Source: Roseovarius salinarum
Lineage (GTDB): Bacteria; Pseudomonadota; Alphaproteobacteria; Rhodobacterales; Rhodobacteraceae
NCBI RefSeq assembly: GCF_002834145.1
Contig: NZ_PHNT01000016.1
Location: 1-64,000 of the forward strand
Reading direction: 5' to 3'
Length of the DNA: 64,000 nt
Made by a program: the position numbers and the translations under genes. Below, in pieces: positions 25,829 through 34,161 of the stretch. Below the pieces are notes generated by a model, which was not told the origin of the DNA, ran no database searches, and saw only the letters and a list, made by a program, of their open reading frames with translations. Positions within the stretch are counted from its first letter, which is position 1; every line of letters begins with the position of its first letter.

Positions 25829-27043
25829 TTATTCCGCCGGCACCATCCCGGTGGCTTCACGCGGGCGGAAATGCTGTCGGTTGAGCCGCAGCATCAGCCA
25901 GATCATCAGGATCTGCGCGGCCAGCGCGACGGCGGTGAGCGCCCAGTAGGCGGTGCCGAACTTGTCGATCACGCCGGCAGCCACCAGCCCCTTGTTGACG
26001 AAGAAGTGGGTCATGACCGCGAAGGCGACGCCGGGGCAGATCAGCGCGTAGGACCCGGGCGAGGTCTTGGGGCCCGTCACGAAGTCCTTGAAGTAGCCCT
26101 GCCGCCGCAGAACCGCCCAGCCCAGCAGCAGGAACAGGATCTCGACCGCCAGGAGCCGGGCGAGGAACACCAGCATCTCGCCGGGGGACCCCTCGGTGCC
26201 GAACTCGACGTGCATGCCGTGGCTCTGGCGCATGAACATGATGCCAAGCACGGTCATGATCGGAACCACCACCATCAGCGTCGGGCCGGCCTCCTTGGCG
26301 GTGCCGTAATGCAGCATCGAGTTGAAGCCGGTGATCGCGGCCACCACGGTATAGAGGATCGCGGCGACGCCGAAAAACGTGCTCAGCACCAGGCTGGCGC
26401 CCACGGTCACGGTGGCCGTGCTCATCGCCGAGGGGGCGGCGAGCCCGACGGCGACCATCGAGATGGCGAAGGCCGGCAGCAGTTGCGCGAAGGAGTTGTG
26501 CGCGGTCATGTCGAATTCGCCCCCGCCGGCGAGCACGCGCCCCAAAAAATCGCCGATCAGCCGCAGCGCCCAGGCGCCGATGGCCAGGAACGCCACCAGG
26601 GCGGCCGGGAACAGGTATTCGACGATGCCCCACAGCCCCGGCACGAAGACCATCCCGAGGATGAACAGCACGTTGACGGTCATCGCCGTGGCCAGCGGCG
26701 CGGCCAGCAGGGTGGTCTCGGCGTTTGACCGGCGCAGCGTGGCGTATTGCGGCGTGCGCGCGAAGCGGCGCAGCGCGGCGACGTTCCACAGCAGCGACTT
26801 GACGTTGAGAAAGGCCATCGCGGCGATGCCGATCATGGCCACCACGATGGCGACCCGCATCGCCGGGCCGCCGGTGGAGAAGGCGGCCATGATGTCCTCG
26901 AACACGGGCACGGGCTGCCCGGGGTGAGGGACCCAGAACAGCAGGTACATGAAGAAGGTGACGGTCAGCCCGCCGGCGCCCAGCGACGCCAGGAAATAGA
27001 GCGGCGAGTAGGTGTCGGCGGGACGGGTCGCAGGAAGGGACAT
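25829..27043 (-). CDS. Ten-helix membrane protein of unknown function (possible TsoY-like transporter)
   Basis: The 404-aa product has about ten transmembrane segments and few charged residues in them. Conserved-looking features include NVKSLLWNVAALRRFARTP, APSAMSTATVTVG and MTHFFVNKGLVAAGVIDKFG. I do not firmly recognise the family; it faintly recalls transporters annotated TsoY-like or tellurite/dicarboxylate carriers. The ribosome binding site AGGAGGCC is ideal. Immediately upstream are two operator-like sites (27058-27077 and 27083-27102) of the ATTC-N8-GAAT form recalled for persulfide-sensing ArsR-type repressors, which hints at transport of a sulfur compound. That role is an inference from the sites only. 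Confidence 0.6.
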   Translation of the reverse strand: MSLPATRPADTYSPLYFLASLGAGGLTVTFFMYLLFWVPHPGQPVPVFEDIMAAFSTGGPAMRVAIVVAMIGIAAMAFLNVKSLLWNVAALRRFARTPQYATLRRSNAETTLLAAPLATAMTVNVLFILGMVFVPGLWGIVEYLFPAALVAFLAIGAWALRLIGDFLGRVLAGGGEFDMTAHNSFAQLLPAFAISMVAVGLAAPSAMSTATVTVGASLVLSTFFGVAAILYTVVAAITGFNSMLHYGTAKEAGPTLMVVVPIMTVLGIMFMRQSHGMHVEFGTEGSPGEMLVFLARLLAVEILFLLLGWAVLRRQGYFKDFVTGPKTSPGSYALICPGVAFAVMTHFFVNKGLVAAGVIDKFGTAYWALTAVALAAQILMIWLMLRLNRQHFRPREATGMVPAE

Positions 27044-27057
27044 GGCAGGCCTCCTAT

Positions 27058-27102
27058 ATATGCCAATATTGGAATATAACTAACATTCGAGATGTGGAAT
27101 AC
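27058..27102 (-). promoter_or_regulatory. Two tandem ATTC-N8-GAAT operator-like sites
   Basis: Site 1 is ATATGC (27058-27063), N8 CAATATTG, GAATAT (27072-27077); its N8 is itself a perfect palindrome. Site 2 is ACATTC (27083-27088), N8, GAATAC (27097-27102). Centres are 25 bp apart. They sit between the ribosome binding site of the leftward membrane-protein gene and the start region of the rightward lipoprotein gene, in an A+T-rich island. The pattern matches what I recall for SqrR/BigR-type sulfide-responsive ArsR repressors. Confidence 0.5.
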
Positions 27103-27166
27103 AATGGCATTGATTGTCGCAGCAGGCGGCAAGACCCTGTTAACCACATTGCGGCAACGCTGGGTC

Positions 27167-27559
27167 ATGCGGTTGGCCCCTTTGTTTGCCGTGGTGTTCG
27201 CCCTGGCGGGCTGCAACACACCGAGCCCGGAGTTCCGGGGCGCGGAACCGGTGCGCCTGACGCTGGGGCAAAGCACCTTCGACGTGCGCGTCGCCGGTGA
27301 CAGGGCGCAGGCGATTCGGCGCAATGTCGAATGGGCGCCGCGGCTGCAGGCTGTCGCGCCCCGTGCCATCGCCGCGATCGAGGCGGTCAGCGGCTGCGCG
27401 GTTTCGCACCTTGACGGGGATGCCGCCGTCACCGAGGCGCGGCTGGACTGTGGCGAGGGGCGGCGCCTGCCGTTGCCGCCCCGGCCGGCCGGCTACACCT
27501 GCGAGGTCGAGACGGCTTTCGACGGGCACGTCGAACTCTACTGCCTGCCGCGTGACTGA
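27167..27559 (+). CDS. Small lipoprotein of unknown function
   Basis: The 130-aa product begins MRLAPLFAVVFALAGCNTPS, a signal peptide with lipobox LAGC (C16). The mature part has a cysteine-containing half, VSGCAVSHLDGD and RLDCGEG, plus YTCEVETAFDGHVELYCLPR, so two disulfides are possible. An in-frame ATG exists at 27092, but starting there would put 25 non-signal residues before the signal peptide and would place the operator-like sites in coding sequence. No family recognised. Confidence 0.7.
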   Translation: MRLAPLFAVVFALAGCNTPSPEFRGAEPVRLTLGQSTFDVRVAGDRAQAIRRNVEWAPRLQAVAPRAIAAIEAVSGCAVSHLDGDAAVTEARLDCGEGRRLPLPPRPAGYTCEVETAFDGHVELYCLPRD

Positions 27560-27568
27560 CCGTGCCGC

Positions 27569-27946
27569 TCAGGCCGGATCGCGCTGCCCCGGCGCGATCC
27601 AGCCCAGCCGCTCGTCGGCGTGGAAGTCATCTGTGGGAATGATCGAGCCGGGATCGTCGAGAAGGGCGGCGTGGAAATGCGTCTCGCCGGGCTCGCGGCT
27701 GCTGCCATAGGCCACAGACGCCCCGCAGACCGGACAGAAATAGCGCAGCGTTCCCGGTGAGGACGCGTAGCTGGACGGCGGTGCCCCGGTCCAGCGCCAC
27801 GCGCCGTTGGGATGGCCGATGAACGTGACGACGCCCGCGCCTGTCGCGCGCCGGCAGCTTGCGCAGTGGCAGTGGCCGACCCATCGGGACGAGCCCAACA
27901 GTTCGAAGGTGACCGACCCGCAAAGACAATACCCGAAACGTGTCAT
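27569..27946 (-). CDS. GFA/CENP-V family zinc protein
   Basis: The 125-aa protein has the glutathione-dependent formaldehyde-activating enzyme (GFA) cysteine pattern: CLCGSVTF (about 7-14), CHCASCRRATG (about 26-36) and CPVCGASVAYGS (about 75-86), which together bind two zinc ions. Members have varied roles and few are true formaldehyde enzymes. The start MTRFGYCLCGSV at 27946 is standard; an ATG at 27973 adds nine residues. It lies downstream of cobN in the same direction, 88 bp away, with no evident link to cobalamin. Confidence 0.85.
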   Translation of the reverse strand: MTRFGYCLCGSVTFELLGSSRWVGHCHCASCRRATGAGVVTFIGHPNGAWRWTGAPPSSYASSPGTLRYFCPVCGASVAYGSSREPGETHFHAALLDDPGSIIPTDDFHADERLGWIAPGQRDPA

Positions 27947-28034
27947 GCCTGGCGCCTTCCGTTCAGGGGTCATCCTGCCCGTGCCGGCCCCCGCTGTCCA
28001 GAACGATGCCCGCCCCGGGGCGGGCGCGGCAGGG

Positions 28035-31000
28035 TCAGCCACGCGCGGCGGTGATGCGGCCGCGCGCCGAGTTCGATCGTGGCATCCACAGCCCGCGGTC
28101 GATCGCCTCCTGCAGGCGCTCGGCAATCTCGCGCAGGGCCGGCGCGTTGTGGTCGGCGATGAAAGCGCGGGTCTCGTCGTCTTCGAGGAAGGCCGATTCG
28201 ACGAGGTCGAAATGATGCCCCCGGACCGCGCCGGTCGTGGCCGCGAAGGCGAACAGGTAGTCCACCGTCGCCGCCATCTCGAAGGCGCCCTTGTAGCCGT
28301 GCCGCTTCACCCCGTCGATCCACTTGGGGTTCACCACGCGGGAGCGAACAACGCGCCCGATCTCGTCGTCCAGCGTTCGGATGACAGGGCGCTCGGGGCG
28401 CGAGTGATCGTTGTGATAAAGGGGCCGGTCGCGCCCCTGCAGCGTGGCGATGGCGGCCGCCGCGCCGCCCTCGAACTGGTAGTAGTCGTCCGAATCGAGG
28501 ATGTCGTGTTCGCGGTTGTCCTGGTTCTGGACGATGGCCTCGGTTTCGCGCAGGCGGGTCTCGAAGCCGGCGCGGTCGGCCTGGCCTTCCGTGCCCGCGC
28601 CATAGGCGTAGCTGCCCCATTGCAGGTAGGCCTCGGCGAGGTCGGCGCGCTCGGACCAGAGCCGTTCGTCGATCAGCGCCTGCAGCCCCGCGCCGTATGC
28701 ACCCGGCTTGGCCCCGTAAACGCGCGGCGCGGCCCCCTCGGCGGCGGCGCGGGCGGCGGCGGGGTTCACGTCCTCGGGTTCGTCCATCTCCATCACCGCG
28801 CGGGCGGCGGAATCGAACAGCGCGATGAGCTGGGGGAAGGCATCGCGGAAGAACCCCGAGATGCGCAGCGTGACATCCACCCGCGGGCGGCCAAGCACGG
28901 TCTGTGGCAACACCTCGAAACCGGTGACGCGGCGGTTCGCGCTGTCCCAGGTGGGCTTGACGCCCATGAGCGCAAGCGCTTGCGCGATATCGTCGCCGCC
29001 GGTGCGCATGTTGGCCGTGCCCCAGGCGTTGACCAGCAGGCTGCGCGGCCAGTCGCCGTGGTCCTGTAAGTGCTTCTCGATCAGCAGGTTGGCCGACTTC
29101 CATCCCAGCGTCCAGGCGGTGGGCGTGGGCACGGCTCGGCTGTCCACGGAAAAGAAGTTGCGGCCCGTGGGCAGCGTGTCGAGGCGCCCGCGCGTCGGCG
29201 CCCCGGAGGGCGCCGGCGGCAGAAACCGCCCCGAGAGCGCGGCAAGCAGCCCCTCGCCCTCGGCCGGGCCGCAGGCCTGAAGGCGCGGGTGCACGTCGCG
29301 CGCGGCCGCGTCCAGAACGGCGCGGCTCATCGGCCCCGGCGGGGTCGTTTCGCCGTCGAGCAGGCGTGCCGCCATCGCTTCGAGGCGTTCGACCGTGTCG
29401 CCGTGGCTGCGCCACGGGCCGGGCGCGGCATCGGCAAGGGCCGCGGGCCGGGCGCCTTCCCACGTCGCGGCCATGTCGCAATCCAGCGGGTCGAACGACA
29501 GCCCCAGGTCGTCGGCCAATGCCCGGATGATCGAGGCGTCCCGGCCCCTGCCCTGCCCGCGCGGCACCCGCAGCAGCGCCTGAAGCAGGTCGCGCGCCTG
29601 CGGTCCCGCGGGCGACTGTCCGAAGACGTGAAGCCCGTCGCGGATCTGCGCCTCCTTCAGTTCGCACAGGTAGGCGTCGAGCCGGGCGAGGTCGGTGTCC
29701 TCGTCCTCGCCCGAAAGCCCGGCGTCCCTGTCCAGCCCCGTGGCCGAGGTCAACGACAGGATTTCCCGGCGCAGGTGATCGATGCGGCGCGGATCGACCC
29801 CGGCGGCCTCGTAATACTCGTCCACCAACGCCTCGAGATCCTTCATCGGCCCGTAGCTTTCGGCGCGCGTCAGCGGTGGCGTCAGGTGATCGACGATCAC
29901 CGCCTGCGCGCGCCGCTTGGCCTGCGTGCCCTCGCCGGGGTCGTTGACGATGAAGGGATAGACGTGCGGCGTTGGGCCAAGCACGGCCTCGGGCCAGCAT
30001 TCTTCGCTCAGCGCCAGTGCCTTGCCGGGCAGCCATTCCAGGTTGCCGTGCTTGCCCATGTGCACGATGGCATCGGCGCGGAACTGGTGGCGCAGCCAGA
30101 AATAGAAGGCAAGGTAATTGTGCGGCGGCACGAGGTCGGGCGAATGGTAGGTGTCCGTGGGGTCGATGTTGTAGCCGCGCGCGGGTTGAAGCCCGACGAC
30201 GACGTTGCCGTATTGCAGCACCGACAGGGCGAAGTGGCCGCAATCCACCGCGCCGGGGGTGTAGAAGGGGTCGGCCTCGGGCGGGCCCCAGCGTTCCTCG
30301 ATCGCCCGGCGCAGCGCCCAGGGCAGCCGGCCGTAGTCGATCTGGTAGTCGGCCATGGACATCTGCACGCCGCCCGCCCGCTCGGCGCGGTCGGTCAGCC
30401 AGTTCGTCGGCCCGGCCATGACCGCCTGCATCAGCGCGTCGCTGTCGGCCGGGGGGGCCGAGACGCGGTAGCCCGCCTCGCGCAGCAGCCCCAGTGCATG
30501 GACGGTGGCCGCGGGCGTGTCCAGCCCCACGCCGTTGGCGAGCCGCCCGTCCTTGTTGGGATAGTTCGCCAGCACCAGCGCGACGCGGCGGTCGGCCTCG
30601 GGCGTGGCGCGCAGGCGTGCCCAGCGGGCGGCGAGCTGCGCGGTGAACGTCACGCGGTCGCCCTGGGCGCGGTAGGTGGCGACGGGACACTGGGTGGCCT
30701 CGTCGAAGAATGCCTCGTCCTTGAAGCTGACGGCGCGGGAAAGCACGCGGCCGTCCACCTCGGGCAGGGCCACGTTCATCGCGATGTCGCGTGCCGAAAG
30801 CCCGTGCTTGCCCTCGGCCCAGGCGGTTTCGGACGAGCCGGCCAGCACCACCTGGAAGACGGGGGCCGCGTTCGCCTCGGGCATGGTCAGGGGGTTGTCG
30901 GCGCCGTGCTCCGCGTCGTGCGGGGATCCGACCGCGAAGGCGGTGCAGTTGAGGATCACCTCGGGCGGCGCGGCGGCGAACAGCCCCTGCAGGGTGGCCA

Positions 31001-31736
31001 CCGAGAGCGGATCCTTCAGCGAGGCCACGAAAACGGGAAGGGGGTTGAGCCCTTCGCGAAGCAGCGCCTTGACCATGCGGTTGACCGGGTTCAACCCGGC
31101 GCCCTGCACCAGCGCGCGATAGAACACCAGCGGCACGACCGGCTGGCCCTCGGTCCAGTGAGCCTGCGCGGCGGCGAGGTCGGCCACGCCCGCACCGGGC
31201 CAGTAGACCCCCGCGCGCAGCAGCGGGCTGGCGGCGGCGGGTCTTTCCGTGCCGTCGAGCACTGCGCCGGCGTAGCGCAGGAAGTTCGCCGCGTTCTCCG
31301 GCCCGCCCTCGACGAGATAGGCCCAGAGCGCATCGTAGTCCGCGTCGCCGACGGTGGACAGCCGCCGCAGCTCGGCGTCGGGCTTGTCGTCGCCCGGCAG
31401 CAGGACCAGCGGCACGCCGGCCTCGTGGAGCCGCGCCGCGTATTGCTCGACCCCGTAACGCCAGTACCCCGTGCCGCCGAGCACCCGCGCGACCACCAGG
31501 CGTGACCGGGTCGCGCAGTTGTCGAGGTGCAGGTCAACCGACATCGGGTGCTGCAGGTAGCCCATGTTCATCAGCCGCAGGCCGGGCGGATCGGCCATTT
31601 CCGCGCGCGCGGCGCTGAGCGCTGCCAGCTCGGTGTCGGCGGCCGAGATGAACACGATGTCGGTGGGCGTCTGGCCGGGATCGACGGCCTCCGTTCCGTC
31701 GTCGATGGCGCCCGGAGTGGCGGCAAGAAGGTGCAT
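28035..31736 (-). CDS. cobN: Cobaltochelatase subunit CobN
   Basis: CobN is the large subunit of the ATP-dependent aerobic cobaltochelatase (with CobS and CobT) that inserts Co(II) into hydrogenobyrinic acid a,c-diamide. The 1233-aa length is typical. Family segments include HMGKHGNLEWLPGK, PFIVNDPGEGTQAKRRAQAV, TGRNFFSVDSRAVPT and LVNAWGTANMRTGGDD. CobS and CobT are not in this window. The start at 31736 (MHLLAATPG) is preferred to 31787. It lies 97 bp after cobW; that gap holds a 9-bp G+C hairpin (31777-31797) without a T-run. Confidence 0.95.
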   Translation of the reverse strand: MHLLAATPGAIDDGTEAVDPGQTPTDIVFISAADTELAALSAARAEMADPPGLRLMNMGYLQHPMSVDLHLDNCATRSRLVVARVLGGTGYWRYGVEQYAARLHEAGVPLVLLPGDDKPDAELRRLSTVGDADYDALWAYLVEGGPENAANFLRYAGAVLDGTERPAAASPLLRAGVYWPGAGVADLAAAQAHWTEGQPVVPLVFYRALVQGAGLNPVNRMVKALLREGLNPLPVFVASLKDPLSVATLQGLFAAAPPEVILNCTAFAVGSPHDAEHGADNPLTMPEANAAPVFQVVLAGSSETAWAEGKHGLSARDIAMNVALPEVDGRVLSRAVSFKDEAFFDEATQCPVATYRAQGDRVTFTAQLAARWARLRATPEADRRVALVLANYPNKDGRLANGVGLDTPAATVHALGLLREAGYRVSAPPADSDALMQAVMAGPTNWLTDRAERAGGVQMSMADYQIDYGRLPWALRRAIEERWGPPEADPFYTPGAVDCGHFALSVLQYGNVVVGLQPARGYNIDPTDTYHSPDLVPPHNYLAFYFWLRHQFRADAIVHMGKHGNLEWLPGKALALSEECWPEAVLGPTPHVYPFIVNDPGEGTQAKRRAQAVIVDHLTPPLTRAESYGPMKDLEALVDEYYEAAGVDPRRIDHLRREILSLTSATGLDRDAGLSGEDEDTDLARLDAYLCELKEAQIRDGLHVFGQSPAGPQARDLLQALLRVPRGQGRGRDASIIRALADDLGLSFDPLDCDMAATWEGARPAALADAAPGPWRSHGDTVERLEAMAARLLDGETTPPGPMSRAVLDAAARDVHPRLQACGPAEGEGLLAALSGRFLPPAPSGAPTRGRLDTLPTGRNFFSVDSRAVPTPTAWTLGWKSANLLIEKHLQDHGDWPRSLLVNAWGTANMRTGGDDIAQALALMGVKPTWDSANRRVTGFEVLPQTVLGRPRVDVTLRISGFFRDAFPQLIALFDSAARAVMEMDEPEDVNPAAARAAAEGAAPRVYGAKPGAYGAGLQALIDERLWSERADLAEAYLQWGSYAYGAGTEGQADRAGFETRLRETEAIVQNQDNREHDILDSDDYYQFEGGAAAAIATLQGRDRPLYHNDHSRPERPVIRTLDDEIGRVVRSRVVNPKWIDGVKRHGYKGAFEMAATVDYLFAFAATTGAVRGHHFDLVESAFLEDDETRAFIADHNAPALREIAERLQEAIDRGLWMPRSNSARGRITAARG

Positions 31737-31833
31737 CAGCCCAGTCCTTCGCGCATCTCTCCGCGGCAGCCGTCCCGGCCCGGGCAAGGCCCGGGCCAGC
31801 AGTGCGCCGGGGCTGTCGGCGCGGGACGGGGCA

Positions 31834-32895
31834 TCAGGCCGACAGCGCGGTTTCGATCGCCGCGCGGTCGAGTCCCGCCTGACCGATCACCACGAGGCGC
31901 GTTTCGCGCGGATCGGCGCCGAAGGGGCGGTCGAAATAGGTATCGACGCGCGGGCCGACGGCCTGTAGCGCCAGCCGCATCGGCTTGCCCTCCACCGCGG
32001 CGAATCCCTTGAGCCGCAGGATGTCGTGGGTGCGGATGACGTCGGCGACCGTTTCGGCGAACCCTTTCGCATCGGCGATCTCGGGGCGGGTGATCACGAA
32101 GCTTTCGAAATCGTCGTGGTCATGTTCGTGGTGGTGATGGTGGTCGTCGCCGTCGTCGTCATGGTGATGATGGTGCAACTCGTGGCGGCCGGCCATGTCG
32201 GCCTCTGCGCCCGCGCCCTGGCCCAGCAGCACCTCGAGCGGCAGCGCGCCCATCCGCGCCGGGATCACCTGCACGCCGTCGCGCGACTGCGCGCGCAGTT
32301 TTTCGGACAGCGCATCCGCGTCCGCCTCGCCCATCAGGTCCGCCTTGTTGACGACGATCATGTCGGCGCAGCTCATCTGGTCGGCGAAAAGTTCCGACAG
32401 CGGGGTTTCGTGGTCGAGGTTCTCGTCCTGCCGGCGCTGGGCGTCCACCGCGGCGGTGTCGTGCGCGAAGCGGCCCGCGGCCACCGCCGGGCCGTCGACG
32501 ACGGTCACCACGCCGTCGACGGTGACGCGCGTGGCGATCTCGGGCCAGTTGAAGGCGCGCACCAGCGGCTGGGGCAGCGCCAGCCCGGAGGTTTCGATCA
32601 CGATGTGATCGGGGGCCGCGTCGCGCTCGATCAGTTTCTGCATCGTGGGTACGAAATCCTCGGCCACGGTGCAGCAGATGCAGCCGTTGGAAAGCTCCAT
32701 CACGTCGTCGTCGGCACACCCCTCGATGCCGCAGCCCTTGATGATGTCGCCGTCAACGCCGAGATCGCCGAACTCGTTGATGATCAGAGCGATCCGGCGA
32801 TCGCCGGCATTGTCCAGCATGTGCCGGATCACGGTGGTCTTGCCGGCGCCGAGGAAGCCGGTCACGACGGTGGCGGGTATCTTTTTGCTGGGCAT
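31834..32895 (-). CDS. cobW: CobW GTPase, cobalt metallochaperone
   Basis: CobW is a COG0523 GTPase thought to deliver cobalt to the CobNST chelatase. The 353-aa protein has Walker A TGFLGAGKTT (about 12-21), the metal-binding CICC motif in NGCICCTV (about 69-76), NKAD guanine specificity (about 181-184), and a His/Asp-rich loop between about 235 and 262 that includes several runs of five histidines or fewer. The CobW C-terminal domain follows. It lies between hupE and cobN, all reading leftward. Confidence 0.94.
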   Translation of the reverse strand: MPSKKIPATVVTGFLGAGKTTVIRHMLDNAGDRRIALIINEFGDLGVDGDIIKGCGIEGCADDDVMELSNGCICCTVAEDFVPTMQKLIERDAAPDHIVIETSGLALPQPLVRAFNWPEIATRVTVDGVVTVVDGPAVAAGRFAHDTAAVDAQRRQDENLDHETPLSELFADQMSCADMIVVNKADLMGEADADALSEKLRAQSRDGVQVIPARMGALPLEVLLGQGAGAEADMAGRHELHHHHHDDDGDDHHHHHEHDHDDFESFVITRPEIADAKGFAETVADVIRTHDILRLKGFAAVEGKPMRLALQAVGPRVDTYFDRPFGADPRETRLVVIGQAGLDRAAIETALSA

Positions 32896-32926
32896 GGGGC
32901 ACCTTCACTCGGAACGCGGAGCGGGC

Positions 32927-32958
32927 AAAGAAAAAGGCGGCCCGGGGAACGGGCCGCC
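32927..32958 (-). terminator. Intrinsic terminator between hupE and cobW
   Basis: On the minus strand a perfect 9-bp stem (32950-32958 with 32936-32944) with a 5-nt loop is followed by TTTTTCTTT (complement of 32927-32935). It lies after the hupE stop and 31 bp before the cobW start, so the riboswitch-controlled hupE transcript should end here at least partly. Confidence 0.8.
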
Positions 32959-32976
32959 CGGCGGGATGCGCGCGGG

Positions 32977-33621
32977 TCAGCCCGCGATCAGGGCGACCAG
33001 CGGCCCCTCGACGGTCTCGAGCGTCAGGAACACGCCGACACCGGCCACCATCGCACCGACGAGCCGGGCATTGACCGCGGAGGCCTCACGCGCCCCGAGC
33101 ATCCTTTCTGCCACCCAGCCGGCGGCGATCGCGATGGCGTACTGGATCACGCCAAGCCCGATCAGGTAGCCGGTGAGAACACCCGCGTTCACGCCGCCTT
33201 CCTGCGCGGCGATGCTGCCGCCGAAGGCCGAGCCGTGGAACAGGCCGAAGGCCGCGAAAAGCGCGACGGCCGTGCCCGCGCCCAGCGCGCGGCCCGACAG
33301 GACCACGGCGCCGACGACCAGAAGCGACAGCGCGATCATGACTTCCGCCATCGGCATGCCGACGCCCGCGTACATCAAGCCGCATCCCGTCAGCATCGCG
33401 GCGATGTATCCGGCGGGCGCCGTGTAACGCCCGGCGGTGAACAGCGCGGCCACGCCCATCGCGATGACGAAGAAGGCATGGTCGAAGCCGAGAACCGGGT
33501 GCCCGATGCCCGACAGAAGGCCATGCGCAAAGGTTTCCATGGGCTGGCCGGCCAGCGGGTGGTGTGCCAGCGCGGGCGTGGCGGCGACGCTGGCTGCGGC
33601 GATTGCGAGAAGTTTCTTCAT
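32977..33621 (-). CDS. HupE/UreJ-family metal permease, likely cobalt importer
   Basis: The 214-aa membrane protein has a signal peptide and the HupE/UreJ pattern HPLAGQPMETFAHGLLSGIG (about 21-40) and HPVLGFDHAFFVIAMG (about 41-56), then six helices with FGLFHGSAFGG. His/Asp residues in the first helix bind Ni or Co. Its position directly behind a cobalamin riboswitch and ahead of cobW and cobN indicates cobalt uptake for B12 synthesis instead of nickel for urease or hydrogenase. Confidence 0.88.
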   Translation of the reverse strand: MKKLLAIAAASVAATPALAHHPLAGQPMETFAHGLLSGIGHPVLGFDHAFFVIAMGVAALFTAGRYTAPAGYIAAMLTGCGLMYAGVGMPMAEVMIALSLLVVGAVVLSGRALGAGTAVALFAAFGLFHGSAFGGSIAAQEGGVNAGVLTGYLIGLGVIQYAIAIAAGWVAERMLGAREASAVNARLVGAMVAGVGVFLTLETVEGPLVALIAG

Positions 33622-33751
33622 GTCCTGTCCCCTTCGGGTTCCTGTTGTGAAGGGGGTATCGTCGGCAGGGCCGGCAAGCGCGCGTGTCGCGTGTCAGTCC
33701 CCCAACGGAACACCCCGTCCGTTGTTTCCTGGGTCGGGCATGGCGCCCGAT

Positions 33752-33950
33752 GCAAGGCCGGTCTCCTGGCTCGCGGGTCATCGCGGGCGCCGGCCTTCCC
33801 GGGGATCCCAGTGGCGTTGCGGCGCGCGCTCTCCGCTCACAGTCGCGGGGGCGGCTGACGAATGGGCGCCCGGGTTGGGTCCGCCGTCACGTCATTCCCT
33901 GTTTCATCCCCTGGCGCTTTGCGCCGACGCGGGGAACCATGCCCCTCCCG
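33752..33950 (-). ncRNA. Cobalamin riboswitch
   Basis: Read on the minus strand, the element has the B12-box region with GAGCCAGGAGACCGGCC (complement of 33755-33774), the GCCACTG segment followed by GGGAAGG, and the upstream GCGACTGTGAGCGG and GGTTCCCC blocks, in the order of the cobalamin riboswitch. It lies about 130 nt upstream of hupE and should shut off expression of the cobalt permease when adenosylcobalamin is plentiful. Ends are approximate. Confidence 0.92.
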
Positions 33951-33977
33951 TATGGCGGCCGCGGGTCACGGCGTCAA
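33949..33977 (-). promoter_or_regulatory. Putative promoter of the riboswitch-hupE transcript
   Basis: On the minus strand TTGACG (33972-33977), a 17-bp spacer and CATACG (33949-33954) precede the riboswitch directly. The -35 box is strong and the -10 box weak. Confidence 0.4.
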
Positions 33978-34161
33978 GGTCATTTGCGACGCGGCAGCGC
34001 CGGAATCCGGCCCCGGGCGGGGCGAAATCCCGCCGGGTTGGCGCAATATCTTGTTGATAACCCGGCAATCCATGCCAGATCATGGGGTTTGACGTTGACA
34101 GCCGGCCTTGGCACGCGTCACAGTTCCGAACAATCCGGAATCATGGCGGCAAGGCAAGGGC

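Noticed and set aside
28035-31500. Long antisense open frames opposite cobN and in other genes
   Set aside because: High G+C coding DNA leaves the opposite strand open; their translations are Arg/His/Gly-biased with no family motifs, while the sense frames have clear motifs.
32100-32180. Tandem repeat of GTG/ATG-like triplets
   Set aside because: The apparent repeat is the His/Asp-coding loop of cobW on the other strand, a normal feature of this protein family.
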